DNA of 49,208 nt, taken from IMG/VR virus record IMGVR_UViG_3300036861_000482, positions 1 to 49,208 of that record; one strand, written 5' to 3'. This document shows positions 19,923 to 29,144 of this stretch, piece after piece. Made by a program: the position numbers and the translations under genes. Each line of letters begins with the position of its first letter. Position 1 is the stretch's first letter. The stretch comes from a virus. The notes beneath the pieces were generated by a model. It searched no databases. It saw only the letters and a program-made list of their open reading frames with translations, and had not been told where the DNA came from.

Positions 19923-20972
19923 TCAGCAGGCGCCGGTTGTGCCCGGCGCCGTCCCCGTCGAGTTGTAGCCCGGCCCGCTGCCGCGCCCAGCGTTCGCCCC
20001 GGTCTTGGCGAAATTGAACGCGTCGGGGTTGTTCGTCACACCGCTCGGCGGGACCAGGCCCGCGAACACGTCCACCGGCGTCACGCTACCGGTCAGGGAC
20101 AGGTTGTAGATCGACCCGGTGGCGGACACGATCGGATTCGAGTCGACGCCGGTACCCATGTCGTGGCAGGGGTGGTCGTCGGCGCTGGCAACCTCGTAGA
20201 AGCCCTGGACGAGCTGTACCGAGTCGGGGCCGACGCTGAACGGGCCGCTACCGAAGACGGTCTTATGGATCCACGCCACCCAGGCGGTGTCGTACCCGAC
20301 CCACCAGGCGGTCGAGGTGGAGCCGTGGAAGAACCGCTTGTTGACCGGCTTGGGCAGACCCGCGCCGAGGTTGATCGGGTTGGCGGTGAAGTCCACCCAC
20401 GCCGCGCTGTTGTACGTGTCCGGCACACCATGCACCCAGAAGAACCCGAACAGGAACGGGTTGCCGTCGGCGCGCTGCGCCAGGTCGACGATCCAGCCGA
20501 CCTCGACGACGTCCGCGGTGCTGCTGCCGTCGGACTGGATCGAGTTCTCGCCCAGCGAATGCCCGTAGGACAACACGAACGGCTTCGCCGTGGTGATGGT
20601 CATGTCGGCGCCGGACCCCTTGTCCGTGCCGTAGTCCTGGCCGATGCGGCCGTACGTGAAACACGCCCCGCCCGTGCAACCGGCCAACGCGCCCGCGAGC
20701 GGCGGGGTCGGCGGCGGGGGCTGGTGGGGGCTGCCCGTCCGGACCGGATGCTTGGCCGCCTCTACGGCAGCGTCGATGGTGGACTGCAGCACCCGGTCGG
20801 TGCGCCGCGGCGCCGTGGCGGGGTCCTCCCACGGCAGCGGCGGAACCTCGACGGTGACCCACTCGTCGGCCGGCGGCGGCACAGCCGCCGCGGCCGCTGG
20901 CGGCACGGATGCCCCGACCAGGAGCACAGCGAAGATCGCCGCCAGGAGCGCAGCTAGGCGTTTGATCGTCAT
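19923..20972 (-). CDS. Secreted neprosin-like protein
   Basis: 349 residues. A classical Sec signal peptide (MTIKRLAALLAAIFAVLLVG...AAAA) precedes a Pro-rich linker and a beta-rich domain with YGRIGQDYGTDKG, EVGWIVDL, FGFFWVHGV, and a wall of Trp/Tyr/Gly motifs plus paired Cys. The E-x-GW and following strands resemble neprosin/DUF239 proteins, a glutamate-dependent prolyl-endopeptidase family present in actinomycetes. It may act outside the cell or on the host surface. The activity is inferred; the family match is from motif pattern only. Confidence 0.6.
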   Translation of the reverse strand: MTIKRLAALLAAIFAVLLVGASVPPAAAAAVPPPADEWVTVEVPPLPWEDPATAPRRTDRVLQSTIDAAVEAAKHPVRTGSPHQPPPPTPPLAGALAGCTGGACFTYGRIGQDYGTDKGSGADMTITTAKPFVLSYGHSLGENSIQSDGSSTADVVEVGWIVDLAQRADGNPFLFGFFWVHGVPDTYNSAAWVDFTANPINLGAGLPKPVNKRFFHGSTSTAWWVGYDTAWVAWIHKTVFGSGPFSVGPDSVQLVQGFYEVASADDHPCHDMGTGVDSNPIVSATGSIYNLSLTGSVTPVDVFAGLVPPSGVTNNPDAFNFAKTGANAGRGSGPGYNSTGTAPGTTGAC

Positions 20973-20974
20973 CG

Positions 20975-21229
20975 TCAGACCTCCGGTGGGTTCAGCGGCT
21001 CGTCGGCGTAGGTGTCGTCGCGGGCCGCGTTCAGCGTGGCCAGTAGCTCGGCGTCGGTGATGACGCCCTTGTCGACCAGCGTCTTGATCACGGCGGCCAG
21101 CAGCACCAGCAGCGACAGGTTCGCCACCCGGGTCTGCTTGTCGACTTGGCCGATATCGGAGCCGAGCTTGCGGGCGATGACCGCCTGCCGGTCCCGCATC
21201 TGCTGCACGTACGTCGGAATGGTCGTCAT
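20975..21229 (-). CDS. Small tail-region protein
   Basis: 84 residues: an N-terminal helix (YVQQMRDRQAVIARKLGSDI), a hydrophobic stretch (NLSLLVLLAAVIKTLVDKGV) and a helical Asp/Ala-rich C-terminus. Proteins of this type occur next to tail fibres and lysis genes in actinophages. It could be membrane-associated, but the segment is short. The ATG overlaps the upstream stop. Confidence 0.6.
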   Translation of the reverse strand: MTTIPTYVQQMRDRQAVIARKLGSDIGQVDKQTRVANLSLLVLLAAVIKTLVDKGVITDAELLATLNAARDDTYADEPLNPPEV

Positions 21230-21768
21230 AGCGCGATCACGGCGAGTTCGCGGTCTTTCCATTGACCGGTACTGGCGGTCACCACCTTGTACTGCATGGT
21301 GAACGTGTTCGAGCCGGGCGTGAGCGTCTCGAACAAGTGGGTCGATGTGTACCGGAACTGGGCGTTGGTGCCGTACAGCTGCAACGCGGCGCCCCAGGCA
21401 TCGGACGCCGCGATGGTAGTCGCGCCGGATACCGCACAGCTGAACCAGGAAATCGCGTTCTGCGTGTTGTTGGATTGAAACGCGGTCATGAAAACCAGCG
21501 CTAGGGCGCCCGTGGTGACGGTGACCGCGGGGCCGTTGGTGGCCAGGTTCGCGTACGAGGTCGACCCGGTGGTTTCCGACGTGGCGACCGTGGTGGAGTC
21601 GATGACCCGCTCGGCGATGGCGTTCGCACCGGTGGAGACGAAGATCCGGCCGGTCGCGGTGGCCAGCGCCGCCGGGGTCACCAGGATGTCGTCGCGGACG
21701 GACGCGTTCCACTGTGCGGCGGTCAACGCCGTCGAACTCACCGCGGTCAACGGCGTCGAGTAAGCCAT
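21226..21768 (-). CDS. Minor tail protein / fibre-like
   Basis: 180 residues. The N-terminus (STPLTAVSSTALTAAQWNAS, VRDDILVTPA) is the typical start of actinophage tail-tip proteins. The rest is Thr/Ala/Ser-rich beta structure, as in receptor-facing minor tail proteins. It lies two genes after the tape measure, in the normal tail-tip position. Confidence 0.7.
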   Translation of the reverse strand: MAYSTPLTAVSSTALTAAQWNASVRDDILVTPAALATATGRIFVSTGANAIAERVIDSTTVATSETTGSTSYANLATNGPAVTVTTGALALVFMTAFQSNNTQNAISWFSCAVSGATTIAASDAWGAALQLYGTNAQFRYTSTHLFETLTPGSNTFTMQYKVVTASTGQWKDRELAVIAL

Positions 21769-22211
21769 CAGATCTGCCCTCCGAAGGTGCCGTCTTCGCG
21801 GACCTCGATGCCGTGTTCAGCGAGAATGGCGGCGAGCCGCGCCTTGCGGGCTTCGTCCTGCGCGGCCCGGAACCGGGCCACCTCACGGTTTTCGGCAGCC
21901 AGGTCGTCGATGGACTGCCCGGTCGGGAAGCCGTTCAGCATCGCCCATTGGTGGCCGCGCGGATACCACGACTTGTCGGGTTCGGCGGCACGCTCGGACA
22001 ACACCGCGACGATCTGCGCCTCGAGCTCCGGCGGCGGCATGACGATCTCGAACGGGTGGCCCGCGGCGCACACGTCCTCGGTCAACCTGCGGCCGGTCGG
22101 AACGCCGGTCCTCGGGTTGACCTCGTACACCAGCCGGGCGTCGAGGCAGCCCGGCTCGGGGCACATGGCCTTCCATGAGCCATGGTTGTAGAACGCCAGC
22201 GACTTCCTCAT
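21768..22211 (-). CDS. Conserved tail-region protein with zinc-like motif
   Basis: 147 residues with C-x4-C (CPEPGC), a later C-x2-GH (CAAGHPFEIVMPP) and a helical C-terminus (EVARFRAAQDEARKARLAAI). It lies between two minor tail proteins and is coupled to both. Possibly a tail-assembly or virion component; no firm family. Confidence 0.6.
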   Translation of the reverse strand: MRKSLAFYNHGSWKAMCPEPGCLDARLVYEVNPRTGVPTGRRLTEDVCAAGHPFEIVMPPPELEAQIVAVLSERAAEPDKSWYPRGHQWAMLNGFPTGQSIDDLAAENREVARFRAAQDEARKARLAAILAEHGIEVREDGTFGGQI

Positions 22212-23803
22212 GATCCGAATAGTCCTTGGTCGAAGCCGTGGCCGGCGGTGTCGAACCGGAACAGGGTGGCCGGGTCGTCGAGCCCATCCGCGGCGAACGT
22301 GCCCTGGTTGAAACCCTTGCCGGCGACGTCGAATGTGAACGGGTTGGAACTGCCGATCGGTGCGACCGGCTCCGCGACGATCGTCAGCAGGGAACTGCCC
22401 GCACCCAGGCCGCGAACGACACGGGTGGTCTTCTCGATCATGTAGTCGCCGTTCAGGCCGAGGATGTCGTCCCGGATGGTGATCCGGTCCGAGATCGTCC
22501 GGGTGGCGAACTGCTGCAGGTAGGCCGTCGAGATGACCCCGTCGATGGTGAATGTGATCACCGGCCGGGCGTCGGCGTACGTGGACACGATCCGGTCGGC
22601 GATCGCCTTCGCGTCGTACGCGTTGCACCAGGGCAGGTCACTGGGCCACGTCAGGATGCCCTTCGTGAGCTGCGACGACACGTCGGCTGCGGACACCTGC
22701 ACTGTCTGCGCCACCGTCAGCGGGCTCGCCCGAACCTGCAGGTTCAACAGCAGCGCGTCGGTGCCGCCACCCACAATCGTCAGCAGAGCCGCCTGTCCGG
22801 ACGTGCGGGACAGGGTCATCGACGCGATCGACCCGTACGCCACCACATAGTCGCCGTTCGGTGGGGTGTCGTCGTCCGGCTGGTTGGTGGTCTGCACCGG
22901 GGTCAACGCGCCGATGAACGGGTCGCTGGCCTGCACGCTGATCAGCACCGTCTGCCCGGCCGGCACGGACAGCGGCGAGTCCTGCGACCAGACTGCGCCG
23001 AGCGGTCCCGGCCGGCGCACATCCACCGAGAACCGTGCGGTGTTGACGATGTGCGCGGTCCCATGGTTGTAGTTGATCGAGTCGGTGGCCATTTTGAAGT
23101 CGCCGCCCGGTCCGGTGCCCTCCGGGTAGATCCGGGTGAACAGGGCCTGGCTGGTCAGACTCGCCGCCAACGTGATCCGATGGAACCGGTCCCGGAAGTA
23201 GAAGACGCCACCCTGCACGTAGGCGATGGCCGGTGGGCCTTCCGAGTCGACCAGCTTCTGGATGGCGGTTGCCGCGTCGGTGCCTTCCTCCCACCAGTAC
23301 GGGACGACGGTGGCACCCCAGTCGACCGACCGCTTATCGGCCGGCCAGCCGACCGCGTCGAGGACGATCTGGATCAGGTCGCCGGTGCGCATGCCCTGAT
23401 AGACGGGCGTCGACAGCTTCTGCTGGCTCGGTGCCCCCCACGCGTCGGTGACATGCGCGGTCATCTTCCAGTTGGTGCTGTCGTAGTCGAGGTCGGTCAG
23501 CACCCCCGAATAGAGGGTGGTCGTCGCGGCCGACACGGTCAGGTTGAACACGAACGGCACACCCGGCTCGACCTTGCCGAACAGTGGCGACGCGGCCCGT
23601 TCCGGCGCCAGGATCAGCGTGCTGTCGTCGAGTTCCATGTCGAGGGTGGTCGCCGGGATCGAACTGGCCGCGGTGGACACGTCCCGGCCGACCTCGATGG
23701 TGATGTCGTCGGGGGTGATGTAGCCGGTGACATCCTCGAACGGGCCGCTCCAACCGCCGGAACGACTCCAGTCGAAGAACGCCCCGTATCCGCGTACGGT
23801 CAT
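22208..23803 (-). CDS. Minor tail protein (tail hub/Tal-like)
   Basis: 531 residues, beta-rich, starting MTVRGYGAFFDWSRSGGW. It follows the tape measure directly, where Dit/Tal-like hub proteins lie in siphophages. Features include FEDVTGYITPDDITIEVGRD, TTLYSGVLTDLDYDSTNWK and an extended beta-structured body. It should form the distal tail hub that contacts the host. It overlaps both neighbours by ATGA. Confidence 0.75.
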   Translation of the reverse strand: MTVRGYGAFFDWSRSGGWSGPFEDVTGYITPDDITIEVGRDVSTAASSIPATTLDMELDDSTLILAPERAASPLFGKVEPGVPFVFNLTVSAATTTLYSGVLTDLDYDSTNWKMTAHVTDAWGAPSQQKLSTPVYQGMRTGDLIQIVLDAVGWPADKRSVDWGATVVPYWWEEGTDAATAIQKLVDSEGPPAIAYVQGGVFYFRDRFHRITLAASLTSQALFTRIYPEGTGPGGDFKMATDSINYNHGTAHIVNTARFSVDVRRPGPLGAVWSQDSPLSVPAGQTVLISVQASDPFIGALTPVQTTNQPDDDTPPNGDYVVAYGSIASMTLSRTSGQAALLTIVGGGTDALLLNLQVRASPLTVAQTVQVSAADVSSQLTKGILTWPSDLPWCNAYDAKAIADRIVSTYADARPVITFTIDGVISTAYLQQFATRTISDRITIRDDILGLNGDYMIEKTTRVVRGLGAGSSLLTIVAEPVAPIGSSNPFTFDVAGKGFNQGTFAADGLDDPATLFRFDTAGHGFDQGLFGS

Positions 23804-26800
23804 CGCACACTCCCGGGGACGATCTTCCGGGATTGCACCAGCGCGTTGTACGCGTCGAGGACCATGTCCTTCGCGGCCTGCTTCGACGCGACCGGGCCGT
23901 GGAAGTGGAAGTGCACGTCACCGGCGCCGACCGGTTCAGGCCGCCCGGTGCCGTTGTGCGCCAGCGATAGGCCGGGCGGCAGGTAGCCGCCGGAATCGTA
24001 TGACCGGTACGGCACAACGCCGCCGCGGGCGAACCTGGCTGCGCCGATGTGCGCGAACTGGTTGACGCCGCGGGCGTGCGGGCCGACCACGACACCCCTG
24101 CTGCCGCGGGATTCGAACGCCATCCCGGCGATGTTGCCGGCCATGTGCCCGGTGGAGCTCGAGGCGGGGAACTGGCCGGGGTGCGACCAGCCGGCGATCA
24201 GCGGCGAGTTGCGCTGACCCTCCCGGAACCAGCCGTTGGGCAGGCTGCCGGTGGAGAACGTGTGCCGGTAGGGGCTCTTCCCCTTCAGGATGTTGTACGC
24301 GGCGGAGACGATGCCGGAGCAGTCGTAGCCGCGCGGCCCGGCGGACGCCCAGATGTACGGTTTGCCGGCCTGCGCGCGGATGAACGCCTGCGCCTTACCG
24401 GCGTCGCCCTTGCCGCCCGCGCCGCCGATCCAGTCGACGACGCCGTTCAGCAGCTTCTTCGCGGCGTTGACAGTGAAGTCGCGGATCATGCCCGAGCCGG
24501 GAATCCGGCGGATCATCGCCTCGAACGGCTTCTTGATCAATGTGGCGGGGTTGGAGACCGCCGCCCACGCGTCCTTCACCCAGCCGACCAGGCCACCGTC
24601 GGCGAACGCCCACCCCTCCGAGCCGTCGCCGGGGCGGTCGGTGAGCCGCCGGCCGATCCGCTGGGCGACCGCGGCGGGACCGCCCTTCATGCCGTCGTTG
24701 ATCCACCGCAGGATCGGCAGCGCCTTGGCGGTGTCGCGGGCGTTGACGACGAACTCGCCGCCGGCCAGTTTGACCGCGCCGACGCCGGGAATGGTGGCCG
24801 GGGCGATCCGGTTGTCGACTCTCGACGGCGCTCCGGCGATCCGGCCGCCGGTGGCGTAGGCGGGGATCCGCCCGCCGAGCGCGAACCCCGGAATCGTCGG
24901 GATCCGGTCCTTGACGCCGAGTTTTCCGGCGACGGTGTTGATGCCTCCGACCAGCGGGTTGATGACCTTGTTGACCACGAAGGAGACGGGCACTTTCGCC
25001 GCGGCTTGGACCTTCTCCCACGCCGCCTTGATCGCGGCGACCCCCGCCCTGAACGCTGGTGCGACCGTGCCGGTGAGGAAGCCGCCGAATGCGCTGAACA
25101 CGGGCCTGATGACGTTCTTCCACACAGCGGCGATAGCGGTCCCGAGCGCCGAGAAGCCGGCCTTGGCCAGAGCGAAGATCGGCTTGGCGGTGTAGTTCCA
25201 CCAGAACGAGATCGTCGCGCCGATCGCCGAGAAGATCGGCTTGACGACGTTGTTGTACAGGAACCGGACGACCGGGAAGATGACGTTGGTCAGGTACAGC
25301 CGGAACGCGGCGAGGGCGATCTGGATGACCACCCAGGCTGCTTTCACCACGAAGCCGATCGCGGTGAACGTGGGCTTGAAGTAGTTGTTGTACAGCGCCT
25401 GCACCGTCGGCGCGATGACGTCGCGGAAGAAGCTGACCAGCGCGGTCACGACCGGTTTGATGACGTTGTTCCAGGCGAACGACACCGCGACCTGGATGCC
25501 CTGCCAGGCCGCCTGAACGATCTTCCGGAACGTCTCCGAGTGCTTGTACGCCAGGATGACACCGGCGACCAGCGCGCCGATGGCGACGACGACGATGCCG
25601 ATCGGGTTCGCGGTCAGCGCGGCGTTCAGCAGCCACTGCCCGACCGCCCATACCTTCGTCGCCACCGCGGCGGCCGTCTGCACGCTCGACCAAATCGCCG
25701 TGGCCACGGCAGCGGCCTTGATCGCGACGACCGTGACGCCGATGGCAATGGCGAAGTTCTTCAGCACGGCCTGGTTCTCGGTCAGCCAACCGGCAAAGGC
25801 GGCGATCGCCGGGGTTAGCTTGGTGAGCAGTTGCGCGGCGAGCCCGGCCGCGAGCGGGATGAGTGGAGCGAGCGCAACAACCATCTGAGCGAGCGGACCG
25901 GCGAGGGCGACGATGGCCGGGGCCAACTTCTGCACGCTCTGCCCGATCGCGGGCAGCACCGCACCGAGAGAAGTACGCAACGCCTGACCCAGCGCGGCGA
26001 GTGCCTGGAAGGTGGACGTCAGCCCGGCGGATCCGGCGCCGGACTTCAGGAACGCGGCGACCTGTCCGGTCAGCGCCCGGAAGTTGGCGAGCAGGCTGTT
26101 ACCGCCGGCAGTGGCGGCGGAGAACACCGAACGCAGGATCGACCCGACGTTGAGCAGGATGCCGCCGAGATCCCGCAGGGTGACCATGGCGGCCTGGAAC
26201 GCCTCGCGTATCCGGCCGCTCGCGGCGGCCTGCTGGATGAACGCGCCGACCCGCTGGGCCAGTGTGGCGAAGCCGGCGGCCAGTCCGGGCAGGAATGGAG
26301 CGGTGGACCGGACCAGCGCGGACATGGCCTTGACGAGCGGATCGATCGATCCGCGTAGTTCGATCACGGATACCCGAGTGCTGGAGAAGATCGACCGGAC
26401 GGCGGCGAAGGTGCCTGCCCGGCGGGCCGACTCGGCGAGCTGTTCACCCAGCCCGCCCAGCGGCCCGGCGAGGTCGGCCATCTGGGCGCGCAGCAGCGGG
26501 AAGTACAGCCTGACGAGAGGCTTGATGTCGTCCTGCAGCGGCAGGAAGAACCGCTGCGCCACCGACTGGCGCAGCGCGTCGACCTTCGGCTTCAGGTCGA
26601 CGATGGCCGCGGCGAACGTCCGTGCGGCGGGCGGCAGTTTGTCCATCGCCTTCTTGGCCTGCTCGGCGGTGCCGGTCAGTCCGGTGGTGACGGCCTTCCC
26701 GACATCGGCGGTGGCGACCTTGAACGTGCCGGCGGCAGCGGCCCCGGCGAGCAGCGCGGCTGGCAGTACATTGACCGCTGCGGCGGCGGGGGCCAGTGCA

Positions 26801-27054
26801 GCGGTGAGATGGATGACCCCGGGCGCGGCAGCGGCGGCGGCGGTGCCGACCAGGGTCAGCTTCGCGGCCATCGTCGCGGCGACCCGGGCGAATGTGCCGC
26901 CGGTGAAACTCTTCGACATGCCGTCGCCGAAGCTGCGGCCGACCCGGTTGCCATCCTTCGACGCGTCGATGCGCCGCAGCCGGGCCTTCAGGTCCGAATC
27001 GAAGCCGGTAGTGTCCGGTTTGACCTTGACGCGCGCCTCGCGCAGGATGGTCAC
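23800..27054 (-). CDS. Tape measure protein with C-terminal NlpC/P60-like peptidase domain
   Basis: 1084 residues, the longest protein. The N-terminus is basic (REARVKVKPDTTGFDSDLKA). The middle is Ala/Val-rich, with hydrophobic stretches, TM-like helices and repeated aromatic helical motifs (FRDVIAPTVQALYNNYFKPT, AFRLYLTNVIFPVVRFLYNN). The C-terminal ~150 residues contain YDCSGIVSAAYN and a later STGHMAGNI, matching the Cys and His of an NlpC/P60-type cell wall peptidase. It sets tail length and probably helps cross the host peptidoglycan. GTG start at 27052-27054. Confidence 0.92.
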   Translation of the reverse strand: MTILREARVKVKPDTTGFDSDLKARLRRIDASKDGNRVGRSFGDGMSKSFTGGTFARVAATMAAKLTLVGTAAAAAAPGVIHLTAALAPAAAAVNVLPAALLAGAAAAGTFKVATADVGKAVTTGLTGTAEQAKKAMDKLPPAARTFAAAIVDLKPKVDALRQSVAQRFFLPLQDDIKPLVRLYFPLLRAQMADLAGPLGGLGEQLAESARRAGTFAAVRSIFSSTRVSVIELRGSIDPLVKAMSALVRSTAPFLPGLAAGFATLAQRVGAFIQQAAASGRIREAFQAAMVTLRDLGGILLNVGSILRSVFSAATAGGNSLLANFRALTGQVAAFLKSGAGSAGLTSTFQALAALGQALRTSLGAVLPAIGQSVQKLAPAIVALAGPLAQMVVALAPLIPLAAGLAAQLLTKLTPAIAAFAGWLTENQAVLKNFAIAIGVTVVAIKAAAVATAIWSSVQTAAAVATKVWAVGQWLLNAALTANPIGIVVVAIGALVAGVILAYKHSETFRKIVQAAWQGIQVAVSFAWNNVIKPVVTALVSFFRDVIAPTVQALYNNYFKPTFTAIGFVVKAAWVVIQIALAAFRLYLTNVIFPVVRFLYNNVVKPIFSAIGATISFWWNYTAKPIFALAKAGFSALGTAIAAVWKNVIRPVFSAFGGFLTGTVAPAFRAGVAAIKAAWEKVQAAAKVPVSFVVNKVINPLVGGINTVAGKLGVKDRIPTIPGFALGGRIPAYATGGRIAGAPSRVDNRIAPATIPGVGAVKLAGGEFVVNARDTAKALPILRWINDGMKGGPAAVAQRIGRRLTDRPGDGSEGWAFADGGLVGWVKDAWAAVSNPATLIKKPFEAMIRRIPGSGMIRDFTVNAAKKLLNGVVDWIGGAGGKGDAGKAQAFIRAQAGKPYIWASAGPRGYDCSGIVSAAYNILKGKSPYRHTFSTGSLPNGWFREGQRNSPLIAGWSHPGQFPASSSTGHMAGNIAGMAFESRGSRGVVVGPHARGVNQFAHIGAARFARGGVVPYRSYDSGGYLPPGLSLAHNGTGRPEPVGAGDVHFHFHGPVASKQAAKDMVLDAYNALVQSRKIVPGSVR

Positions 27055-27386
27055 AGCTCACCCGGCCGCGGCGCTATCGCACCATTGGCAATCGCCGCCG
27101 GCACGAGGTGAGGGCGAGGGCGGGAGTGTTCGGTGCCGGCCTCGACCATCCACCCGTACCAGGCCTGCCGGTCCCACCCGACGGCGTAGGTCACTTCACG
27201 GGTAGCGCGGTTGTACCGACGCTCCACCCGGATGTGGCGGCGTAGGTTCCCGGTCCGCCTCGGTGCCAGCGCGCGCGCGTCCCTGCAGATGGCGTTGGCG
27301 ACCTCGCGGGTCCGCCTGGACACCTCGGGCAGCTGCGACAGCGCGGCGAGCACCTCGGGGCGGATCGGCTTGTTGTCCACCTGCAT
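27051..27386 (-). CDS. HK97 gp10-like neck/tail completion protein
   Basis: 111 residues. REVANAICRDARALAPRRTG, NLRRHIRV and YGWMVEAGTEHSRPRPHLVP match the HK97-gp10/tail completion family (aPxxTGnLrxsi...Yaxf-EaGT...PfLxpA). The ATG has the SD GGGAGG. Its place here, between the tail chaperones and the tape measure, is unusual, since relatives usually lie before the tail terminator. Confidence 0.8.
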   Translation of the reverse strand: MQVDNKPIRPEVLAALSQLPEVSRRTREVANAICRDARALAPRRTGNLRRHIRVERRYNRATREVTYAVGWDRQAWYGWMVEAGTEHSRPRPHLVPAAIANGAIAPRPGEL

Positions 27387-27501
27387 CGCCGCCACCTCCC
27401 CGGATCTGTCGTATCGGCGACTCGGGCCATTTTCGGCCCTGTGATCAACTGGACACGATGCGTCATGCTGAGACGGGAGTTCGAAATAGAAGGAGTAGGC
27501 A

Positions 27502-27756
27502 ATGGGATTGATCAACGACGCCAAGGCCAACGTGCTCGGCAAGGACGCGGCTAGAGCGCGGGAGCAGGGCCGGTCGGTGTTTGTGGCGCGCATCAACATG
27601 CCCGTGACGGGCGCAGGCTTCTCCACGTCGGTCAGCGGTGCCGCCGAGATGATCGAAGCCATCGAGGCCGAGGGCTGGGCGTACCAAGACATGAGTTGGA
27701 CGCAGGACACCAAGGGCCGGCCGGAGGGGTACTTTCTGTTCCGCCGGCAGCGCTGA
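27502..27756 (+). CDS. Plus-strand moron, conserved small actinobacterial protein
   Basis: 84 residues: LINDAKANVLGKDAARAREQ, GAAEMIEAIEAEGWAYQDMS and KGRPEGYFLFRRQ. Small proteins of this pattern are common in actinomycete chromosomes and may be DUF4177-like. It has its own SD (GGAG) and is opposite to the surrounding late genes, sitting between the tail chaperone and the gp10-like gene. Expression from a prophage is likely; the function is unknown. Confidence 0.75.
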   Translation: MGLINDAKANVLGKDAARAREQGRSVFVARINMPVTGAGFSTSVSGAAEMIEAIEAEGWAYQDMSWTQDTKGRPEGYFLFRRQR

Positions 27757-27758
27757 AC

Positions 27759-28474
27759 CTAAGCCGGCACCTCACCGCGTAGCAGACCCGCGAGGCGGTC
27801 CTTGCGCCGCTCGTCGTCGCGCCGGTCGAACGCGGTCACCGGCGAGTCCAGCCACTGGTCGAACTGCACGAACCCGCACGACGGCGTACACCGCTCCGTC
27901 GTGCACTTCTCGGCGTGCTCCTGCCGGTTGCGCAGATGCACATAGATCAGGTTGCACAACTGCCGGCCGGACACCTCGGTCAGCCAAGCAGCTCCGCCAC
28001 CGGGACGAGCCGCCCCTGTGGTGTAGACGAGCCATTCGAGGTCGGCGAAGTTGTGGGCTCCCCACCCGAGGAGATGGATTGCCCTTCGGTAGGGAGCCCC
28101 GACTGTGCCTCGAACAACGCCATCGCCAGCTTCAGCAACTCGTCGAGCTGGCACCTGTTGTCCACGGCCAGCTTGAACCAGCGGTGGAACTGGGATGCAT
28201 CCTCCGGCTCCACCTTCGGCTTCCGCGTCTCCGGGTCGAACTCGGCCACCGTGCGCGGCGGCTTGGTCAGGCAGCAGCGCATGGTCTCCCAGATCGCCGC
28301 CAACCCCTGGGCTTCCTCGATGTTGCCGGAGGTCGCGGCGCCGAGCTGGACTTGCAGGACTGGCGGGAGCACGCCATGGACGGTGAAGGTCTCGCCGAAG
28401 AACTCGAACGTGTCGCGGTCGCCGGCCGGGTCGAGTTCCCGGACAGCGGCACCGAATGAACCGAGATTGGCCAT
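27759..28474 (-). CDS. Tail assembly chaperone, -1 frameshift extension (GT-type)
   Basis: The frame ending at 27759 overlaps the end of the 27980-28474 gene in the -1 frame. It encodes FADLEWLVYTTGAARPGGGA...TEVSGRQLCNLIYVHLRNRQ and a Cys/Asp-rich end and lacks a convincing start of its own. Long-tailed phages make a G and a G-T tail chaperone by programmed frameshifting; the arrangement fits this. Candidate slip sites are GGGG runs at 28013-28016, 28053-28056 and 28097-28100. Coordinates span the whole fused product; the exact slip position is uncertain. Confidence 0.7.
27980..28474 (-). CDS. Tail assembly chaperone (G-type)
   Basis: 164 residues: DTFEFFGETFTVHGVLPPVL, then WKLAVDNRCQLDELLKLAMA-like helices and a Ser/Gly/Thr-rich end. 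Position after the major tail protein and before the tape measure, size, and the overlapping downstream frame identify the tail assembly chaperone, which binds the tape measure during tail assembly. ATG 28472-28474 with SD AGGAG. Confidence 0.85.
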   Translation of the reverse strand: MANLGSFGAAVRELDPAGDRDTFEFFGETFTVHGVLPPVLQVQLGAATSGNIEEAQGLAAIWETMRCCLTKPPRTVAEFDPETRKPKVEPEDASQFHRWFKLAVDNRCQLDELLKLAMALFEAQSGLPTEGQSISSGGEPTTSPTSNGSSTPQGRLVPVAELLG

Positions 28475-28504
28475 GGTTTCTCCTGAGGCGGCGCTGGCGG
28501 CGAA

Positions 28505-28540
28505 GGTGGGGCCGGGCGCCGCCAGAGGCCCGGCCCCACC
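28505..28540 (-). terminator. 13-bp hairpin after the major tail gene
   Basis: GGTGGGGCCGGGC (28505-28517) and its exact complement (28528-28540) close a 10-nt loop, 10 bases after the major tail stop. Such hairpins often reduce read-through after highly expressed virion genes. There is no T-tract. Confidence 0.6.
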
Positions 28541-28550
28541 GCTCGTTGGA

Positions 28551-29141
28551 CTACGGGGCGAGAGACAGCGCGCCGGCGGTGAACCGCTTGTACGGCGTCA
28601 CGTAGCCGGTCGCCGGGATCTCGGCGTTGAACTCGACGGACAGGCCCGCCTTCGTGTCGTAGGTGCCGCGCACGTACTCGACGGAGCCGACGTTGAACAC
28701 CTGCGGCCACACGATCGCCTCGGTGTCGAGGTTGTCGACGAACGCCAGCATGATCCGCACCTCGGCGCCGACCAGCGGCGGCGTGTAGGTGGTCAGTTTC
28801 GTCGCGCCGGAGCCGGAGCTGACGTTCGTACCGCCGTTCATGGCCACCGCCCAGTTCACGTCGCTGATCTCGTTCATGACGAACGAGATGCGGCTGGACT
28901 TGGACGTCACCACCGTACGGATCGGGTAGAGCGACTCGGCGACGGTGATGTCCGCCGTGTCGGCCGACTCGGTGTAGGTCAGCCCCTCGTCGGTGGCGCC
29001 GACCTGGAGCCAGGACGTCCACGTCGCCACGATCTTCGACGCGGCGGCGGTGATGGCCGGGATGGCCGTGCCCAGCGGGGCGTAATACACCCGGCCCGGC
29101 CCGGACTGGATCGATGCGGACGTGATCGTTGCGACGGCCAC
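28551..29141 (-). CDS. Major tail tube protein
   Basis: 196 residues, beta-rich: GPGRVYYAPLGTAIP, WTSWLQVGATDEGLTYTESA, SKSSRISFVMNEISDVNW, and GAEVRIMLAFVDNLDTEAIV. This is the typical pattern of actinophage major tail subunits. It lies between the tail terminator-like gene and the tail chaperone and is followed by a strong hairpin. GTG start at 29139-29141. Confidence 0.88.
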   Translation of the reverse strand: MAVATITSASIQSGPGRVYYAPLGTAIPAITAAASKIVATWTSWLQVGATDEGLTYTESADTADITVAESLYPIRTVVTSKSSRISFVMNEISDVNWAVAMNGGTNVSSGSGATKLTTYTPPLVGAEVRIMLAFVDNLDTEAIVWPQVFNVGSVEYVRGTYDTKAGLSVEFNAEIPATGYVTPYKRFTAGALSLAP

Positions 29142-29144
29142 GGC

